A program made the position numbers and the translations under genes. A stretch of 38,367 bases of DNA, from contig WRAX01000022.1 in the NCBI GenBank assembly GCA_009779935.1, forward strand, positions 1 to 38,367. The letters run 5' to 3'. Of this stretch, positions 15,109-23,353 are shown piece by piece. How positions within the stretch are numbered: position 1 is the stretch's first letter; each line of letters begins with the position of its first letter. The notes beneath the pieces were generated by a model. The model was not told where the DNA came from, made no database searches, and saw only the letters and a program-made list of their open reading frames with translations. The stretch is from Defluviitaleaceae bacterium (GTDB taxonomy: Bacteria; Bacillota; Clostridia; Lachnospirales; WRAX01).

Positions 15109-15714
15109 ATGACAAATTACTATGGTTCGCAAGTTAGCCGTTTGATTGAAGAATTTGCCAAATTGCCAGGTGTTGGGGCAAAATCTGCCCAACGCATGGC
15201 TTTTTATGTTCTAAAATCCCCGCAAGAGCGGGCTTTGGCTTTGTCCTCCGCCATATTGGCGGCACGCAATACAGCAAAATACTGCAAATTTTGCCAAAAT
15301 TTAACTGATGAAGAAATTTGTTACATATGCAAAAATGATGACCGTGACTCACGAATGATAATGGTGGTCGAATCCCCCCAGGATATGGCGGCATACGAAA
15401 AAACTAAGGAATATCGAGGCTTGTACCATGTTTTGCATGGGGCAATTTCTCCCATGGATGGCATTGGACCAAATGAATTGCGCATTAAAGAATTACTATC
15501 CCGCCTGTCATCAGAATCCCTTATAACCGAGATAATACTTGCTACCAACCCTAATATAGAGGGGGAAGCCACTGCCATGTACCTATCCAAACTATTAAAA
15601 CCACTTGGGGTTCGTACCACACGTATTGCCCACGGTGTGCCCGTTGGCGGGGATTTGGAGCATGTTGACAGTGTAACCCTTTTACGGGCATTGCATGGGC
15701 GGCAAGAATTATAG
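15109..15714 (+). CDS. recR: recombination mediator protein RecR
   Basis: 201 residues, standard length. RecR works with RecO to load RecA at single-stranded gaps. Visible in order: the helix-hairpin-helix LPGVGAKSAQRMAFY (19-33), a zinc finger with C59, C62, C71 and C74, the Toprim domain (MVVESPQDMAAYE; later ATNPNIEGEATA), and the C-terminal ARIAHGVPVGGDLEHVD-like segment (RIAHGVPVGGDLEHVD). It starts 2 nt after the GNAT stop. Confidence 0.95.
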   Translation: MTNYYGSQVSRLIEEFAKLPGVGAKSAQRMAFYVLKSPQERALALSSAILAARNTAKYCKFCQNLTDEEICYICKNDDRDSRMIMVVESPQDMAAYEKTKEYRGLYHVLHGAISPMDGIGPNELRIKELLSRLSSESLITEIILATNPNIEGEATAMYLSKLLKPLGVRTTRIAHGVPVGGDLEHVDSVTLLRALHGRQEL

Positions 15715-15799
15715 TTGTTTGGTAATGCGCCACCATACGGCCTAAGTTATAATTGATATATCCGAAAGGGGCTGGGTTATATGGTTAAAATTATCTTAA

Positions 15800-16351
15800 C
15801 CGATACCGTTGTATCGTGCGGCATTGGATTTGTGCCACAGCCACAAGCCACTTACAGAAATTGCGTACACACACGGCTTTTCATCCCAGCAAGCGTTTAC
15901 AAGAAGTTTTTCGCAAATGTACGAAATCACGCCGGCAAGATTTCGTTTGCAAAAACCATACATCTACCCATTTCCTTCGGAAAATTTATGGTCAAGATAG
16001 AGGAAGGTGATTATGGATTTGAAACGATGCTTTGAAAATGTGAGATTTGCAAGCAAAAAGGCCTTTTATATAGTGGGCGCGGAGTGTGTAACGACGAGGG
16101 CGGCACTGCACCCATAGGCAGTTTGTGAGAGATGTGGGGCAAGGAAGGGCTTGCCCGAGCAATCCCCAATCAAGTGCTTGATGGGGTGTTTACGGTGCCT
16201 TTGGACAGGGGATTTTTGGCGCACATTCCATTCCAAATGGCTGTCAGCATCTGGATATTACAGCCAGCCACCCGCCATCGAGGTCTATGGAAAAGATTTT
16301 AAGGACGAACATTCGGTTATGCAAATACATGCCCCCGTTGTCAAAAGATAG
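15800..16351 (+). pseudogene. decayed AraC/GyrI-type regulator
   Basis: Fragments in different frames line up as one former gene. From 15809, the second AraC helix-turn-helix is readable (LTEIAYTHGFSSQQAFTRSF, then YEITPARFR). The first half of the DNA-binding domain is missing. From 16013, behind an AAGGTGAT site, comes the start of an effector domain (FASKKAFYIVGAECVT). Around 16100-16200, another frame shows GTAPIGSL, a stop, then MWGKEGLARAIPNQVLDGVF. The end AIEVYGKDFKDEHSVMQIHA is in a third frame, finishing at 16351. At least two frame changes and one stop make function very unlikely. It resembles the intact gene at 5479-6351. Confidence 0.75.
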
Positions 16352-16377
16352 AAACAATTCGTTAAAGGGTTGATTTT

Positions 16378-17817
16378 GTGGATAAATTAAAGATTTTATT
16401 TGTAGCAACCGAGGCCGCCCCATTTATCAAAAGCGGCGGCCTTGGGGATGTGGCGGGCAGTTTGCCCCAAGCCTTGTCGGCCCTTGGGGCGGATGTGCGC
16501 CTTGTTTTGCCAATGCACAAAAACCTGGATAAAGGTCACTTAATCGGGCTTCGCCATATAGATTCATTGGAAGTTGCGATGGGTGTGGATTCCTTTAGTT
16601 TTGGTATTTACACAATTTCATCAACCCTGCCTACTTATTTTATTGCAAATCAACAAAATTTCAGCCGTGATGGGTTGTACGGCTATGAGGATGATGCACA
16701 GCGTTATGCCTTTTTTACCAAGGCAACCCTTGCCATGTTGCCATCCATAGACTTTCAACCGCATATAATACATTTTAATGACTGGCAAACAGGGCTTGGC
16801 TCGCTTTATTTGAAGGATGACTTCCAAAAGTTTTCATTTTACAAAGATATGCGCAGTGTTTTCACCATCCATAATTTGCAATATCAGGGTGTTTTTGGCA
16901 ACCATGTATTACCCCAAATCGGACTTAACGAAGGATGCTTTACATCGGATAAATTGGAATTTTATGGAAATATAAGTTTTATGAAAGCAGGGATAACCCA
17001 TGCTGACTTTATTACCACTGTAAGCCCCACTTACGCCAAGGAAATTCGAACCACACAATGCGGATATGGACTTGACGGGGTGCTAAATCAGTGCGAAGGC
17101 TGCCTTTTAGGCATTTTAAACGGCATAAACCCTGATGATTATAACCCTGCCACCAACCCCGCTATAATCGCTAACTTTGACGGCAAAAATATGGCGAACA
17201 AAGCTAAAAATAAGGCGCATTTACAAAACACACTGGGCTTGCCCGCTTGTCCCGGTGTGCCGTTGTTTGTTATCGTTTCCCGCCTTGTGGAGCAAAAGGG
17301 TGTGGATTTACTAAATAGCATTATTGGTAACTTTACCAATAGCAACCATTTTCAGATAGCGATTATTGGTACGGGCGACAAGTATTTGGAAGAATTGGTA
17401 GCCCGTGCCGCTCTCGCCCACCCTGACAAAATCCACGCAAATATCAAATTTGATGCAAACCTTGCTCATAAATACTATGCAGCGGCAGATTTTTTTCTAA
17501 TGCCCTCCCTATTTGAGCCTTGCGGACTTAGCCAGTTGATGGCAATGAGGTATGGAGCTATACCCGTGGTGCGCAAAACAGGCGGTTTGGCGGATACTGT
17601 GCACCACTTTGATGGCGAAAGCGGAAAAGGTTGGGGCATAGTTTTTGAAGATTACGATGCGGGCGGCATAATTTGGGGTATGGAGCAAGCTTTGGAACTT
17701 TATAGCAATCAAAATAATTTTGACAAGGCGAGGCAAAACGCCATGGAGGCAGACTTTTCTTGGCAAAACTCCGCTAAGGAGTATTTGCGATTATACCAAA
17801 AAATTCGTAGTTTATGA
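16378..17817 (+). CDS. glgA: glycogen synthase (ADP-glucose type)
   Basis: 479 residues from GTG, the usual length. It adds glucose from ADP-glucose to alpha-1,4-glucan. The GT5 motif KSGGLGDVAG starts at residue 18 and binds the nucleotide. Downstream are HFNDWQTGL, VFTIHNLQYQG, TVSPTYAKEI, VSRLVEQKGVDLL and the C-terminal MPSLFEPCGLSQLMAMRYG with the catalytic glutamate region. No glgB, glgC, glgD or glgP lies nearby, so its partners are elsewhere. Its last bases overlap the convergent GNAT frame by 6 nt. Confidence 0.94.
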   Translation: MDKLKILFVATEAAPFIKSGGLGDVAGSLPQALSALGADVRLVLPMHKNLDKGHLIGLRHIDSLEVAMGVDSFSFGIYTISSTLPTYFIANQQNFSRDGLYGYEDDAQRYAFFTKATLAMLPSIDFQPHIIHFNDWQTGLGSLYLKDDFQKFSFYKDMRSVFTIHNLQYQGVFGNHVLPQIGLNEGCFTSDKLEFYGNISFMKAGITHADFITTVSPTYAKEIRTTQCGYGLDGVLNQCEGCLLGILNGINPDDYNPATNPAIIANFDGKNMANKAKNKAHLQNTLGLPACPGVPLFVIVSRLVEQKGVDLLNSIIGNFTNSNHFQIAIIGTGDKYLEELVARAALAHPDKIHANIKFDANLAHKYYAAADFFLMPSLFEPCGLSQLMAMRYGAIPVVRKTGGLADTVHHFDGESGKGWGIVFEDYDAGGIIWGMEQALELYSNQNNFDKARQNAMEADFSWQNSAKEYLRLYQKIRSL

Positions 17818-18238
17818 TGACACATCAAGCATCATGTTTACTTCACGTACACCATTTTCGTAAACCACATCCGTCTGCACAAACCCAAAAGATTCGTACA
17901 ATTTTTTTGCTATTTCGTTGCCGCAAGTTGTAGGTGGTGGTGACAATTTGGGTGTCGTATTCGCTTTTCATAATATCCAAAAGAAGCCGCAAAAACACTC
18001 TACCCTTGCCACGCCCCTGATGCCTGTGGTCGATAATGAAGCTCCATAGAAAAAACTTGCGCTCTTCAAATTTTCGCAGTAACGCAAATCCAGCTTTTTC
18101 CGCACCGTCCACCAAATAAAAACCAAAGCAATTTTTATCTGCCAAAGCGGCCTGCATTCTTTCGTTTGGCGGCACTTGTTTTGTTTGCTCGAATAATAAT
18201 TGCAAGGGCTCATATATGTCGGTTTTTAGGATTTTCAC
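17812..18238 (-). pseudogene. GNAT acetyltransferase with a C-terminal frameshift
   Basis: From GTG 18238, 8 nt after the upstream recombinase gene, the frame reads as a GNAT protein (FFLWSFIIDHRHQGRGKGRV, with QGRGKG as acetyl-CoA loop). After QIVTTT, within a GGTGGTGGTG repeat at about 17930-17943, the frame changes. The original frame gives an atypical tail ending at 17843. The other frame gives the expected GNAT ending, GNEIAKKLYESFGFVQTDVV, and stops at 17812, tail to tail with glgA. A single-base change in a short repeat is the simplest explanation; sequencing error is not excluded. Confidence 0.72.
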
Positions 18239-18240
18239 AG

Positions 18241-19311
18241 CTAATCATCCCTTCGCAAGCGCAGATTTCTGACAGCACGGCGGCCAGCTTCTTCTTTGGT
18301 GTCGGCATAACTTTTGCGGGTAGTGTTTACATCTTTGTGCCCCAGCAAATCCGCCACAAGATAAATGTCTCCCGTTTGGCGGTACATATTTGTGCCGAAA
18401 GATGTGCGCAGTTTGTGGGGCGTTATTTTTTTGAAATCAACTGCAAGGTTGGAATATTTTTTTACCAAATTTTGCACCGCACGGGCGGTGATGCGGCGGT
18501 TTTGCAGGGACAGGAACAGGGCGTTTTCGTGGCCTTCCTGTATCTTGCCTTTTTTTAAGTTGCGCACCTCCAAATAATCCCGCAACGCCATTTCCACCTC
18601 TTCATTAAAAAACAAAATAGCCTCGTCCCCACCTTTGCGAATCACTCGAAAGCTACCCCTATCCACATTTACATCATCCACATTAAGCCCCACCAGCTCG
18701 GAAACACGAATACCTGTGCCGGATAGCATGCTAAGCAAGGCCACATCACGGCAACGGGTATGGGCATGGTATTCCTTTTGTCTTCCGGTTAAGTCCGCAC
18801 CGTTTTCTGCCACGTCCAGTAAATTGGCAATTTCATCCACATCAAGGTAAACTTTGGCCTTTTCTTTAACGGGGGGCATATCAACAAGTTCAGCGGGGTT
18901 GCCGGAAATGTGGCCTTTTTTGTAAAAATACGCAAAAACAGCACGCAAGGTGGATAACTTGCGTGCCTTGCCGCTGGCTTTATTTTCGGCGTTAAATTGG
19001 GCATTGTCCTTATACCGGTCTGATTGGTAAAATCCCAGATAATCTAAAAAATCTTCGATGTGATAGTCTGTTATTTTGGCAAAATGTTCCAAATCAAATG
19101 TGTGCGCTGTTAAGTCCCCAAACTCCCGTGTTTCGTTTGTAAGAAAATTGAAAAAAAGACGCAAGTCGTAGGCATATGCCACGCGTGTGCGGCTTGATGT
19201 GTGGTCCGCCCTATTGGCAAAAAAACGGGATAAGAAGGGTGGCAACTCCTTGCGCAATTCATCCAAGCGTTTTTTGTTTTTTGCTTCTTGTTCGCTGTAA
19301 TATTGTGACAA
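18241..19311 (-). CDS. tyrosine recombinase, XerC/XerD type
   Basis: 356 residues, longer than the roughly 300 of typical Xer proteins. The extra length is an N-terminal charged region and a longer SAM-like core-binding domain (residues 20-145). All six catalytic residues are present: R202 (GTGIRVSEL), K226, H299 and R302 (PHKLR), H325 (GHKD) and Y335 (TRKSYAD). It could be the chromosome-dimer recombinase acting at dif. Its place in an operon 3 nt after whiA, with no mobile genes around, favours a housekeeping role. An integrase cannot be excluded by sequence alone. Confidence 0.85.
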   Translation of the reverse strand: MSQYYSEQEAKNKKRLDELRKELPPFLSRFFANRADHTSSRTRVAYAYDLRLFFNFLTNETREFGDLTAHTFDLEHFAKITDYHIEDFLDYLGFYQSDRYKDNAQFNAENKASGKARKLSTLRAVFAYFYKKGHISGNPAELVDMPPVKEKAKVYLDVDEIANLLDVAENGADLTGRQKEYHAHTRCRDVALLSMLSGTGIRVSELVGLNVDDVNVDRGSFRVIRKGGDEAILFFNEEVEMALRDYLEVRNLKKGKIQEGHENALFLSLQNRRITARAVQNLVKKYSNLAVDFKKITPHKLRTSFGTNMYRQTGDIYLVADLLGHKDVNTTRKSYADTKEEAGRRAVRNLRLRRDD

Positions 19312-19314
19312 GGG

Positions 19315-19938
19315 TCAATCCCCCTTTCTGCGGTATTTTTCGGCAATTTCCCCAATGCGGCGCAGGCGGTGGTTTACGCCTGACTTAGAAATAGGCGGCG
19401 TTAGCTGTGTGCCAATATCCTCCAAGGTTGCAAATGGCTGCTCTAAGCGGATTTGGGCAATTTGCACAAGATTTGGCGGCAAAGCAGAAAGCCCCACAAT
19501 TCGTTGAATGTCCTGTATGTCCCGCACGTGGCGGACGGATGCGGAAATAACCTTGTCCGCATTGGCAGCGGCGGCATTAGCAGTGCGGTTTATGGCATTG
19601 TTCATATCCTTTTCCACACGGCAATTTTCAAACTCAAACAGGGCATCCAATGTTTCCATTGCGGTTAGGATTGTGGAAATTTGCTCCGCTTCCTTGAAGT
19701 ACAAAATATCCACGCCCTTACGCTTAAATTTCTTGGGGGAAAGCCCGAAAAAAGCGAAAGCGTCGGTTAGCCGTTGTTTGTACAGTTGGTCGGTGGCAAA
19801 TTCCATATGGTAGCTTTTTTTAGGATCCGTCATTGTGCCTGCGGACAGGTAGGCTTGGCGTATATATGCCCGCTCCCAACAGCTGTCTGTGGGTGTGGTG
19901 GTTAAAATTTCTTGTTTAACTTTGGAAGAAAACGACAT
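19315..19938 (-). CDS. whiA: WhiA-family regulator lacking its first LAGLIDADG repeat
   Basis: 207 residues, about 105 fewer than usual WhiA proteins. The normal N-terminal peptide is present (MSFSSKVKQEIL). It runs almost at once into the second LAGLIDADG-like repeat (ERAYIRQAYLSAGTMTDPKKSYH), followed by GEQI-like and ELENCR-like segments (KEAEQISTIL, FEFENCRVEKDMNNAINR) and an intact C-terminal helix-turn-helix (TLEDIGTQL, SKSGVNHRLRRIGEIA). The start cannot lie upstream: murB ends 8 nt away and GGGAGAGG precedes ATG. So the first half of the homing-endonuclease-like fold is cleanly missing. WhiA proteins affect cell division and chromosome segregation in Firmicutes and sporulation in Streptomyces. 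Confidence 0.85.
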   Translation of the reverse strand: MSFSSKVKQEILTTTPTDSCWERAYIRQAYLSAGTMTDPKKSYHMEFATDQLYKQRLTDAFAFFGLSPKKFKRKGVDILYFKEAEQISTILTAMETLDALFEFENCRVEKDMNNAINRTANAAAANADKVISASVRHVRDIQDIQRIVGLSALPPNLVQIAQIRLEQPFATLEDIGTQLTPPISKSGVNHRLRRIGEIAEKYRRKGD

Positions 19939-19946
19939 ACCTCTCC

Positions 19947-20807
19947 CTATTCCCCTATGATTTTAACTTCGGTTTCTAATTTTATACCAAATTTTTCCTG
20001 CACAGCATCCTGCACATATTTGATAAGCGCAAGTATGTCTGCCGATGTTGCATCGCCTTTATTTACGATAAAGCCGCAGTGTTTTTCACTAACTTGCGCC
20101 CCGCCAATACTGTAACCACGCAAACCCGCATCCATGATAAGTTTGCCTGCAAAATGACCAGGCGGCCGCTTAAATGTTGAACCGGCCGAGGCCATGTCCA
20201 ACGGTTGCTTTTCGTTGCGCTTGGCTTCCAATTCTGACATCTTAGCGGTAATTTCACCTTTGTCCCCTGCCCTGCCCTTCAAAATCGCTGAAACAATAGT
20301 TAGTCCACGGCTTTGTGCTGCTGATTTGCGATATCCAAAATCCATATCATTTATCCCGGCCTCCACAAATCCACCTTGGGCATCAATGCAACGGGCAGAT
20401 ATAAAAATGCCCTTCATCTCGCCTTCATAAGCGCCGGCATTCATAAAAATGCCACCGCCCACCGTGCCGGGAATGCCATGGGCAAATTCAAAGTCTGCCA
20501 GTGAATGGTCACGGGCAAATTCCGCCAAATCTTTCATCAAAACACCCGCCCCTGCGTAAATGCTGTCATCATCCATTAGATACATATCATTGAGACCCAG
20601 CAGAGAAATCACAGCACCCCTAAACCCCCTATCCCGAACCAATAAGTTGCTACCATTGCCCAAAATCAAGTGGGGGCGGTTGCTTTTTCGGCATTCCTGC
20701 AAAATATCCAACAGTTCATCTTCATTGGCGGGTTGCACAAAAACATCTGCCGCCCCGCCCACCTTAAAGGTGGTGTGTGCCGACAGCGGTTCGTTAAGTT
20801 TGTGCAT
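19947..20807 (-). CDS. murB: UDP-N-acetylenolpyruvoylglucosamine reductase
   Basis: 286 residues. It reduces UDP-GlcNAc-enolpyruvate to UDP-MurNAc using FAD and NADPH. FAD-binding blocks are visible: LGNGSNLLVRDRGFRGAVI near 50-68 and HGIPGTVGGGIFMNAGAYEG near 105-124. Later come DFGYRKSA and the SAGSTFKRP serine motif, with the catalytic glutamate near the C-terminus. It starts at ATG 20807, 14 nt inside the end of the preceding ORF, with AAGGGGAAG upstream, so translation is coupled. whiA follows 8 nt later. rapZ and yvcK, which usually separate murB and whiA, are missing. Confidence 0.94.
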   Translation of the reverse strand: MHKLNEPLSAHTTFKVGGAADVFVQPANEDELLDILQECRKSNRPHLILGNGSNLLVRDRGFRGAVISLLGLNDMYLMDDDSIYAGAGVLMKDLAEFARDHSLADFEFAHGIPGTVGGGIFMNAGAYEGEMKGIFISARCIDAQGGFVEAGINDMDFGYRKSAAQSRGLTIVSAILKGRAGDKGEITAKMSELEAKRNEKQPLDMASAGSTFKRPPGHFAGKLIMDAGLRGYSIGGAQVSEKHCGFIVNKGDATSADILALIKYVQDAVQEKFGIKLETEVKIIGE

Positions 20808-21093
20808 TGGCTTCCCCTTTCATGTCGACTTGCCTGCCATTACACCCACTAACACGTAAAATAACTGCACAATCTTCCGCCAGATTAAGGCGCATAGATT
20901 TTAGGCGGGTACTTTCCATTTCCAACACAATGTGGCGCAATGCTTCATCATCCACATCTTCATCAGCATGGATTTCCAGCCTCAACCTTGGCTTTGCATC
21001 GTCTGCCACGGTCAAAACCACATGCAGGGTCTTGAATTCTTCTTTTTCGTTCAAATATACAAAATCAAACTCATGAAAGTCTCTTTGCGCCAT
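20794..21093 (-). CDS. conserved-looking 99-aa protein, function unknown
   Basis: 99 residues with a mixed strand and helix pattern and many acidic residues (HEFDFVYLNEKEEFKTLHVV, then RLEIHADEDVDDEALRHIVL). No signal peptide, membrane segment or metal motif is seen. GAGGAGC precedes the ATG at 21093. It is the first gene of a leftward operon with murB, whiA, the Xer recombinase and a GNAT, behind a good promoter, and it overlaps murB by 14 nt. Its place at the head of that operon is where other Clostridia may have different genes, so a wall or division link is only a guess. Confidence 0.65.
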   Translation of the reverse strand: MAQRDFHEFDFVYLNEKEEFKTLHVVLTVADDAKPRLRLEIHADEDVDDEALRHIVLEMESTRLKSMRLNLAEDCAVILRVSGCNGRQVDMKGEANAQT

Positions 21094-21133
21094 TGTTTGC
21101 TGCTCCTCTCAAGCTGCATTATTATCTATATAC

Positions 21134-21162
21134 ATTATATACCATCTTACTAAATTTTTCAA
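21134..21162 (-). promoter_or_regulatory. promoter of the murB-whiA operon
   Basis: On the minus strand TTGAAA (21157-21162) and TATAAT (21134-21139) are 17 bp apart. It lies back to back with the bactofilin promoter, their -35 boxes 14 bp apart. Confidence 0.75.
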
Positions 21163-21176
21163 CACCAAAAATAAAC

Positions 21177-21205
21177 TTGTATTTTTGGATAAAACGGTAT
21201 ATAAT
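21177..21205 (+). promoter_or_regulatory. promoter of the bactofilin gene
   Basis: TTGTAT (21177-21182) and TATAAT (21200-21205) are spaced by 17 bp. A CGGAGG ribosome site follows at about 21225. Confidence 0.7.
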
Positions 21206-21237
21206 GGTATTAATAAGTTGGACACGGAGGAAATTGT

Positions 21238-21672
21238 ATGAAGCGTTCCAAAAACCAAAAACCTGAAATAGTTTCCATTCCACAGGCGGCCGGCTCTGTT
21301 TTAGCAGAGGGGTTAACTTTTAAGGGTGGCACCCTGTCGGGCATTGGCAAAATTGCCATAAATTGCTATTTTGTGGGTGACATATCTACAAACGACCTTG
21401 TTGTTGTGGACGAGGCAGGTAATGTTCTCGGGAATATCGAAGCCCAGTCCGTTGTGGTGCGGGGCAATGTTAAGGGCAACTTAATTGCGGTGGATGATGT
21501 ACACATTAACACAGGCGGGGTGGTAAACGGCAACATAACCTGCGCTACCTTGGAAATTTCGGCAGGTGCAGCTTTTTCTGGCGAATGTAATATGACGGCA
21601 TCCAAGAAAGAAACCAATATTTTGGGAAACATAACCGATAAGCAAGCAGAAGTTGCAAAGCATATTGAATAA
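21238..21672 (+). CDS. bactofilin (polymer-forming cytoskeletal protein)
   Basis: 144 residues. Residues 20-125 form the bactofilin beta-helix: repeating short strands rich in Gly and Val with the pattern LSGIGKIAINCYFVGDIST, GNVLGNIEAQSVVVRGNVKG and GGVVNGNITCATLEIS. The flanking tails are short and polar, as usual for the family. Bactofilins polymerise without nucleotide and serve as scaffolds for wall enzymes or surface structures. There is no membrane helix. It has its own promoter, divergent from the murB operon. A separate short gene, the molbindin, follows 55 nt later. Confidence 0.9.
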   Translation: MKRSKNQKPEIVSIPQAAGSVLAEGLTFKGGTLSGIGKIAINCYFVGDISTNDLVVVDEAGNVLGNIEAQSVVVRGNVKGNLIAVDDVHINTGGVVNGNITCATLEISAGAAFSGECNMTASKKETNILGNITDKQAEVAKHIE

Positions 21673-21727
21673 ACATCCCTAAACAAGTCAATCATAGAAT
21701 TAAGATTGGTTTGTGAGGAGGGATTTA

Positions 21728-21952
21728 GTGAAAACATTGGACATAAGTGCCAGTAACCAGTTCAAAGGCAAAGTTGCGGAAATTTTTGAAGGCCCTATAA
21801 ACGGCAGGGTTTTGATTGATGTGGATAATGGGCGAATGGTTAACGCCACCGTCACCATGGACTCCATCGAGCGGTTGGGCTTGAAAAAGGAATCAGTAGT
21901 ATATGCTGTCGTCAACCCATCTGATATAATGATTTTTGCAGAATTTCCGTAA
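21728..21952 (+). CDS. molbindin (single Mop/TOBE domain)
   Basis: 74 residues from GTG 21728 behind GAGGAGGG; the frame opens at 21713 but that start would remove the ribosome site. The whole protein is one Mop domain: LDISASNQFKGKVAEIFEGP, then VLIDVDNGRMVNATVTMDSI and VYAVVNPSDIMIF, where the SNQFKG and NPSDIMI segments form the oxyanion site. Molbindins oligomerise and bind molybdate or tungstate for storage or sensing. No molybdate transporter or cofactor gene lies nearby. A strong terminator follows. Confidence 0.9.
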   Translation: MKTLDISASNQFKGKVAEIFEGPINGRVLIDVDNGRMVNATVTMDSIERLGLKKESVVYAVVNPSDIMIFAEFP

Positions 21953-21971
21953 ATAACCAAAAATTTTGAAA

Positions 21972-22013
21972 ACCACCCCATCGTTTCCCCCTACGATGGG
22001 GTGGTAACTTTTT
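21972..22013 (+). terminator. strong intrinsic terminator after the molbindin gene
   Basis: ACCACCCCATCG (21972-21983) pairs perfectly with CGATGGGGTGGT (21994-22005) around a 10-nt loop. AACTTTTT follows. Confidence 0.9.
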
Positions 22014-22052
22014 CATCAAAACTTGCATAGCTTGTAGCAGGGGGTGATAAAA

Positions 22053-23234
22053 GTGATAAATTTGGACAATGCCTCTACAACGCCGGCCTTCCCTTCTGTT
22101 GTGGATGAGGTTGTGCGTCAGCTTAAAAATTATGGTTCCATTGGGCGTGGAAGCGGCAAACAATCCCGCCGCTGTACGGAGATTTACGAAAGGGGCAGGG
22201 ATGTCATCAAAAAGTTTTTTGGTGCAGACCATCCAAAGTATACCGCTTTTTACACGGCAGGCACAACTGATGGTATGAATAAATTGGCATCTTCGTTAAC
22301 GGCCGGCGGTAATGTTTTGGTGGTAAGTACCCGGATGGAGCACCATGCCAATGATTTACCTTGGAAAGAACGGGCGGTTGTGGAGTATGTTGAGGTTGAT
22401 GGTGCAGGGCGGCTTATTTTAGATGATTTTGAGAAGATTTTAAGTAGCAGTAAATACACAAATATGCGTAAATATGTTACTGTGACAGCGGCATCCAATG
22501 TTACGGGCTATGTTAACCCTGTACACGCCATTGCCCGTGTTGCCCACAGATATGGTGCAAGAATTATTGTGGATGGGGCACAAATTGCTGCCCACCGCCA
22601 ATTTTCCATGATAGGTAATGGTGTTGACGATTATATCGACTTTTTCCTGTTTTCTGCTCACAAAATGTATTCGCCTTTTGGTGGCGGTGCGGTTGTTGGG
22701 CTTATTGATGTGCTAAATGCCCACAAGCCTCAATTTTACGGCGGCGGCACTGTAACCACTGTAGAAGATGATAAAGCGGTTTACGCCAACGCACCCTATT
22801 TGTATGAGGCGGGTTCGCCTAACTTTCCCGCTGTTGTGGGGCTGCAAGCTGCAATGGAAAAGCTGACAAGCACTGGTTTTGCACGTATACAAGAGCATGA
22901 ACAGCAGTTGATGTTGCATGCCATACAAGGCTTGCAAAAAATAAAGGGCGTAACCCTTTTTGGTGACAATTTACACACTGATGACCGAATTGGCATCATA
23001 CCCTTCAAAGTAGCGGGCATCCTACCGGAAGTGGTTGCGGGATATTTGGCGGAAAAATGGGATATCTCTTTACGCAGTTCAGGCTTTTGTGCCCATCCAT
23101 ATGTGCGCCGCCTAACCCATAACTACTATGAAAACGGAATGCCGCCCATGGGTATGCTGCGGGCAAGCCTTGGCATACACAACAGCAAACGGGATATTGA
23201 CACATTAATATCCGCCATTAGCCAAATGCGCTAA
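22053..23234 (+). CDS. class V aminotransferase, cysteine-desulfurase-like
   Basis: 393 residues; GTG 22053 is preferred to GTG 22044 because AGGGGGTGAT forms the ribosome site. It is a PLP enzyme of the NifS/SufS/CsdA fold. The PLP lysine lies in FLFSAHKMYSPFGGGAVVG near residue 207; other blocks are LDNASTTPAFP, STRMEHHANDLPW, VDGAQIAAHR and the substrate-binding RSSGFCAHPY, whose cysteine sits where SufS-type enzymes place the catalytic one. It may release sulfur from cysteine, or act on another amino acid. No SufU or NifU scaffold is nearby. It begins 40 nt after a terminator, so it probably has its own weak promoter. Confidence 0.82.
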   Translation: MINLDNASTTPAFPSVVDEVVRQLKNYGSIGRGSGKQSRRCTEIYERGRDVIKKFFGADHPKYTAFYTAGTTDGMNKLASSLTAGGNVLVVSTRMEHHANDLPWKERAVVEYVEVDGAGRLILDDFEKILSSSKYTNMRKYVTVTAASNVTGYVNPVHAIARVAHRYGARIIVDGAQIAAHRQFSMIGNGVDDYIDFFLFSAHKMYSPFGGGAVVGLIDVLNAHKPQFYGGGTVTTVEDDKAVYANAPYLYEAGSPNFPAVVGLQAAMEKLTSTGFARIQEHEQQLMLHAIQGLQKIKGVTLFGDNLHTDDRIGIIPFKVAGILPEVVAGYLAEKWDISLRSSGFCAHPYVRRLTHNYYENGMPPMGMLRASLGIHNSKRDIDTLISAISQMR

Positions 23235-23326
23235 GTAAGCCTCATAATCATCATGCCCTGCATGCTCCTGCTTTTTTGGGCTATTTGATATCCCAATTTT
23301 CGGTAAAAGTGGGCGGCGGGGTTGCC
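23231..23326 (-). pseudogene. C-terminal remnant of a GNAT acetyltransferase
   Basis: On the minus strand the frame ending at 23231 reads GNPAAHFYRKLGYQIAQKSR, then SMQGMMIMRLT and a stop: the typical GNAT ending (alpha-4 region with FYRKLGY). An in-frame stop (23327-23329) lies directly upstream and ftsW ends at 23354, so only about 31 codons survive. Its stop overlaps the stop of the convergent aminotransferase. Confidence 0.65.
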
Positions 23327-23353
23327 TTATTGGGCAGGCAGAGCGGTTTCTGC

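Noticed and set aside
18241-19311. Xer-type recombinase as sign of a second mobile element
   Set aside because: It lies in a housekeeping operon with murB and whiA, with no element genes or att-like repeats around.
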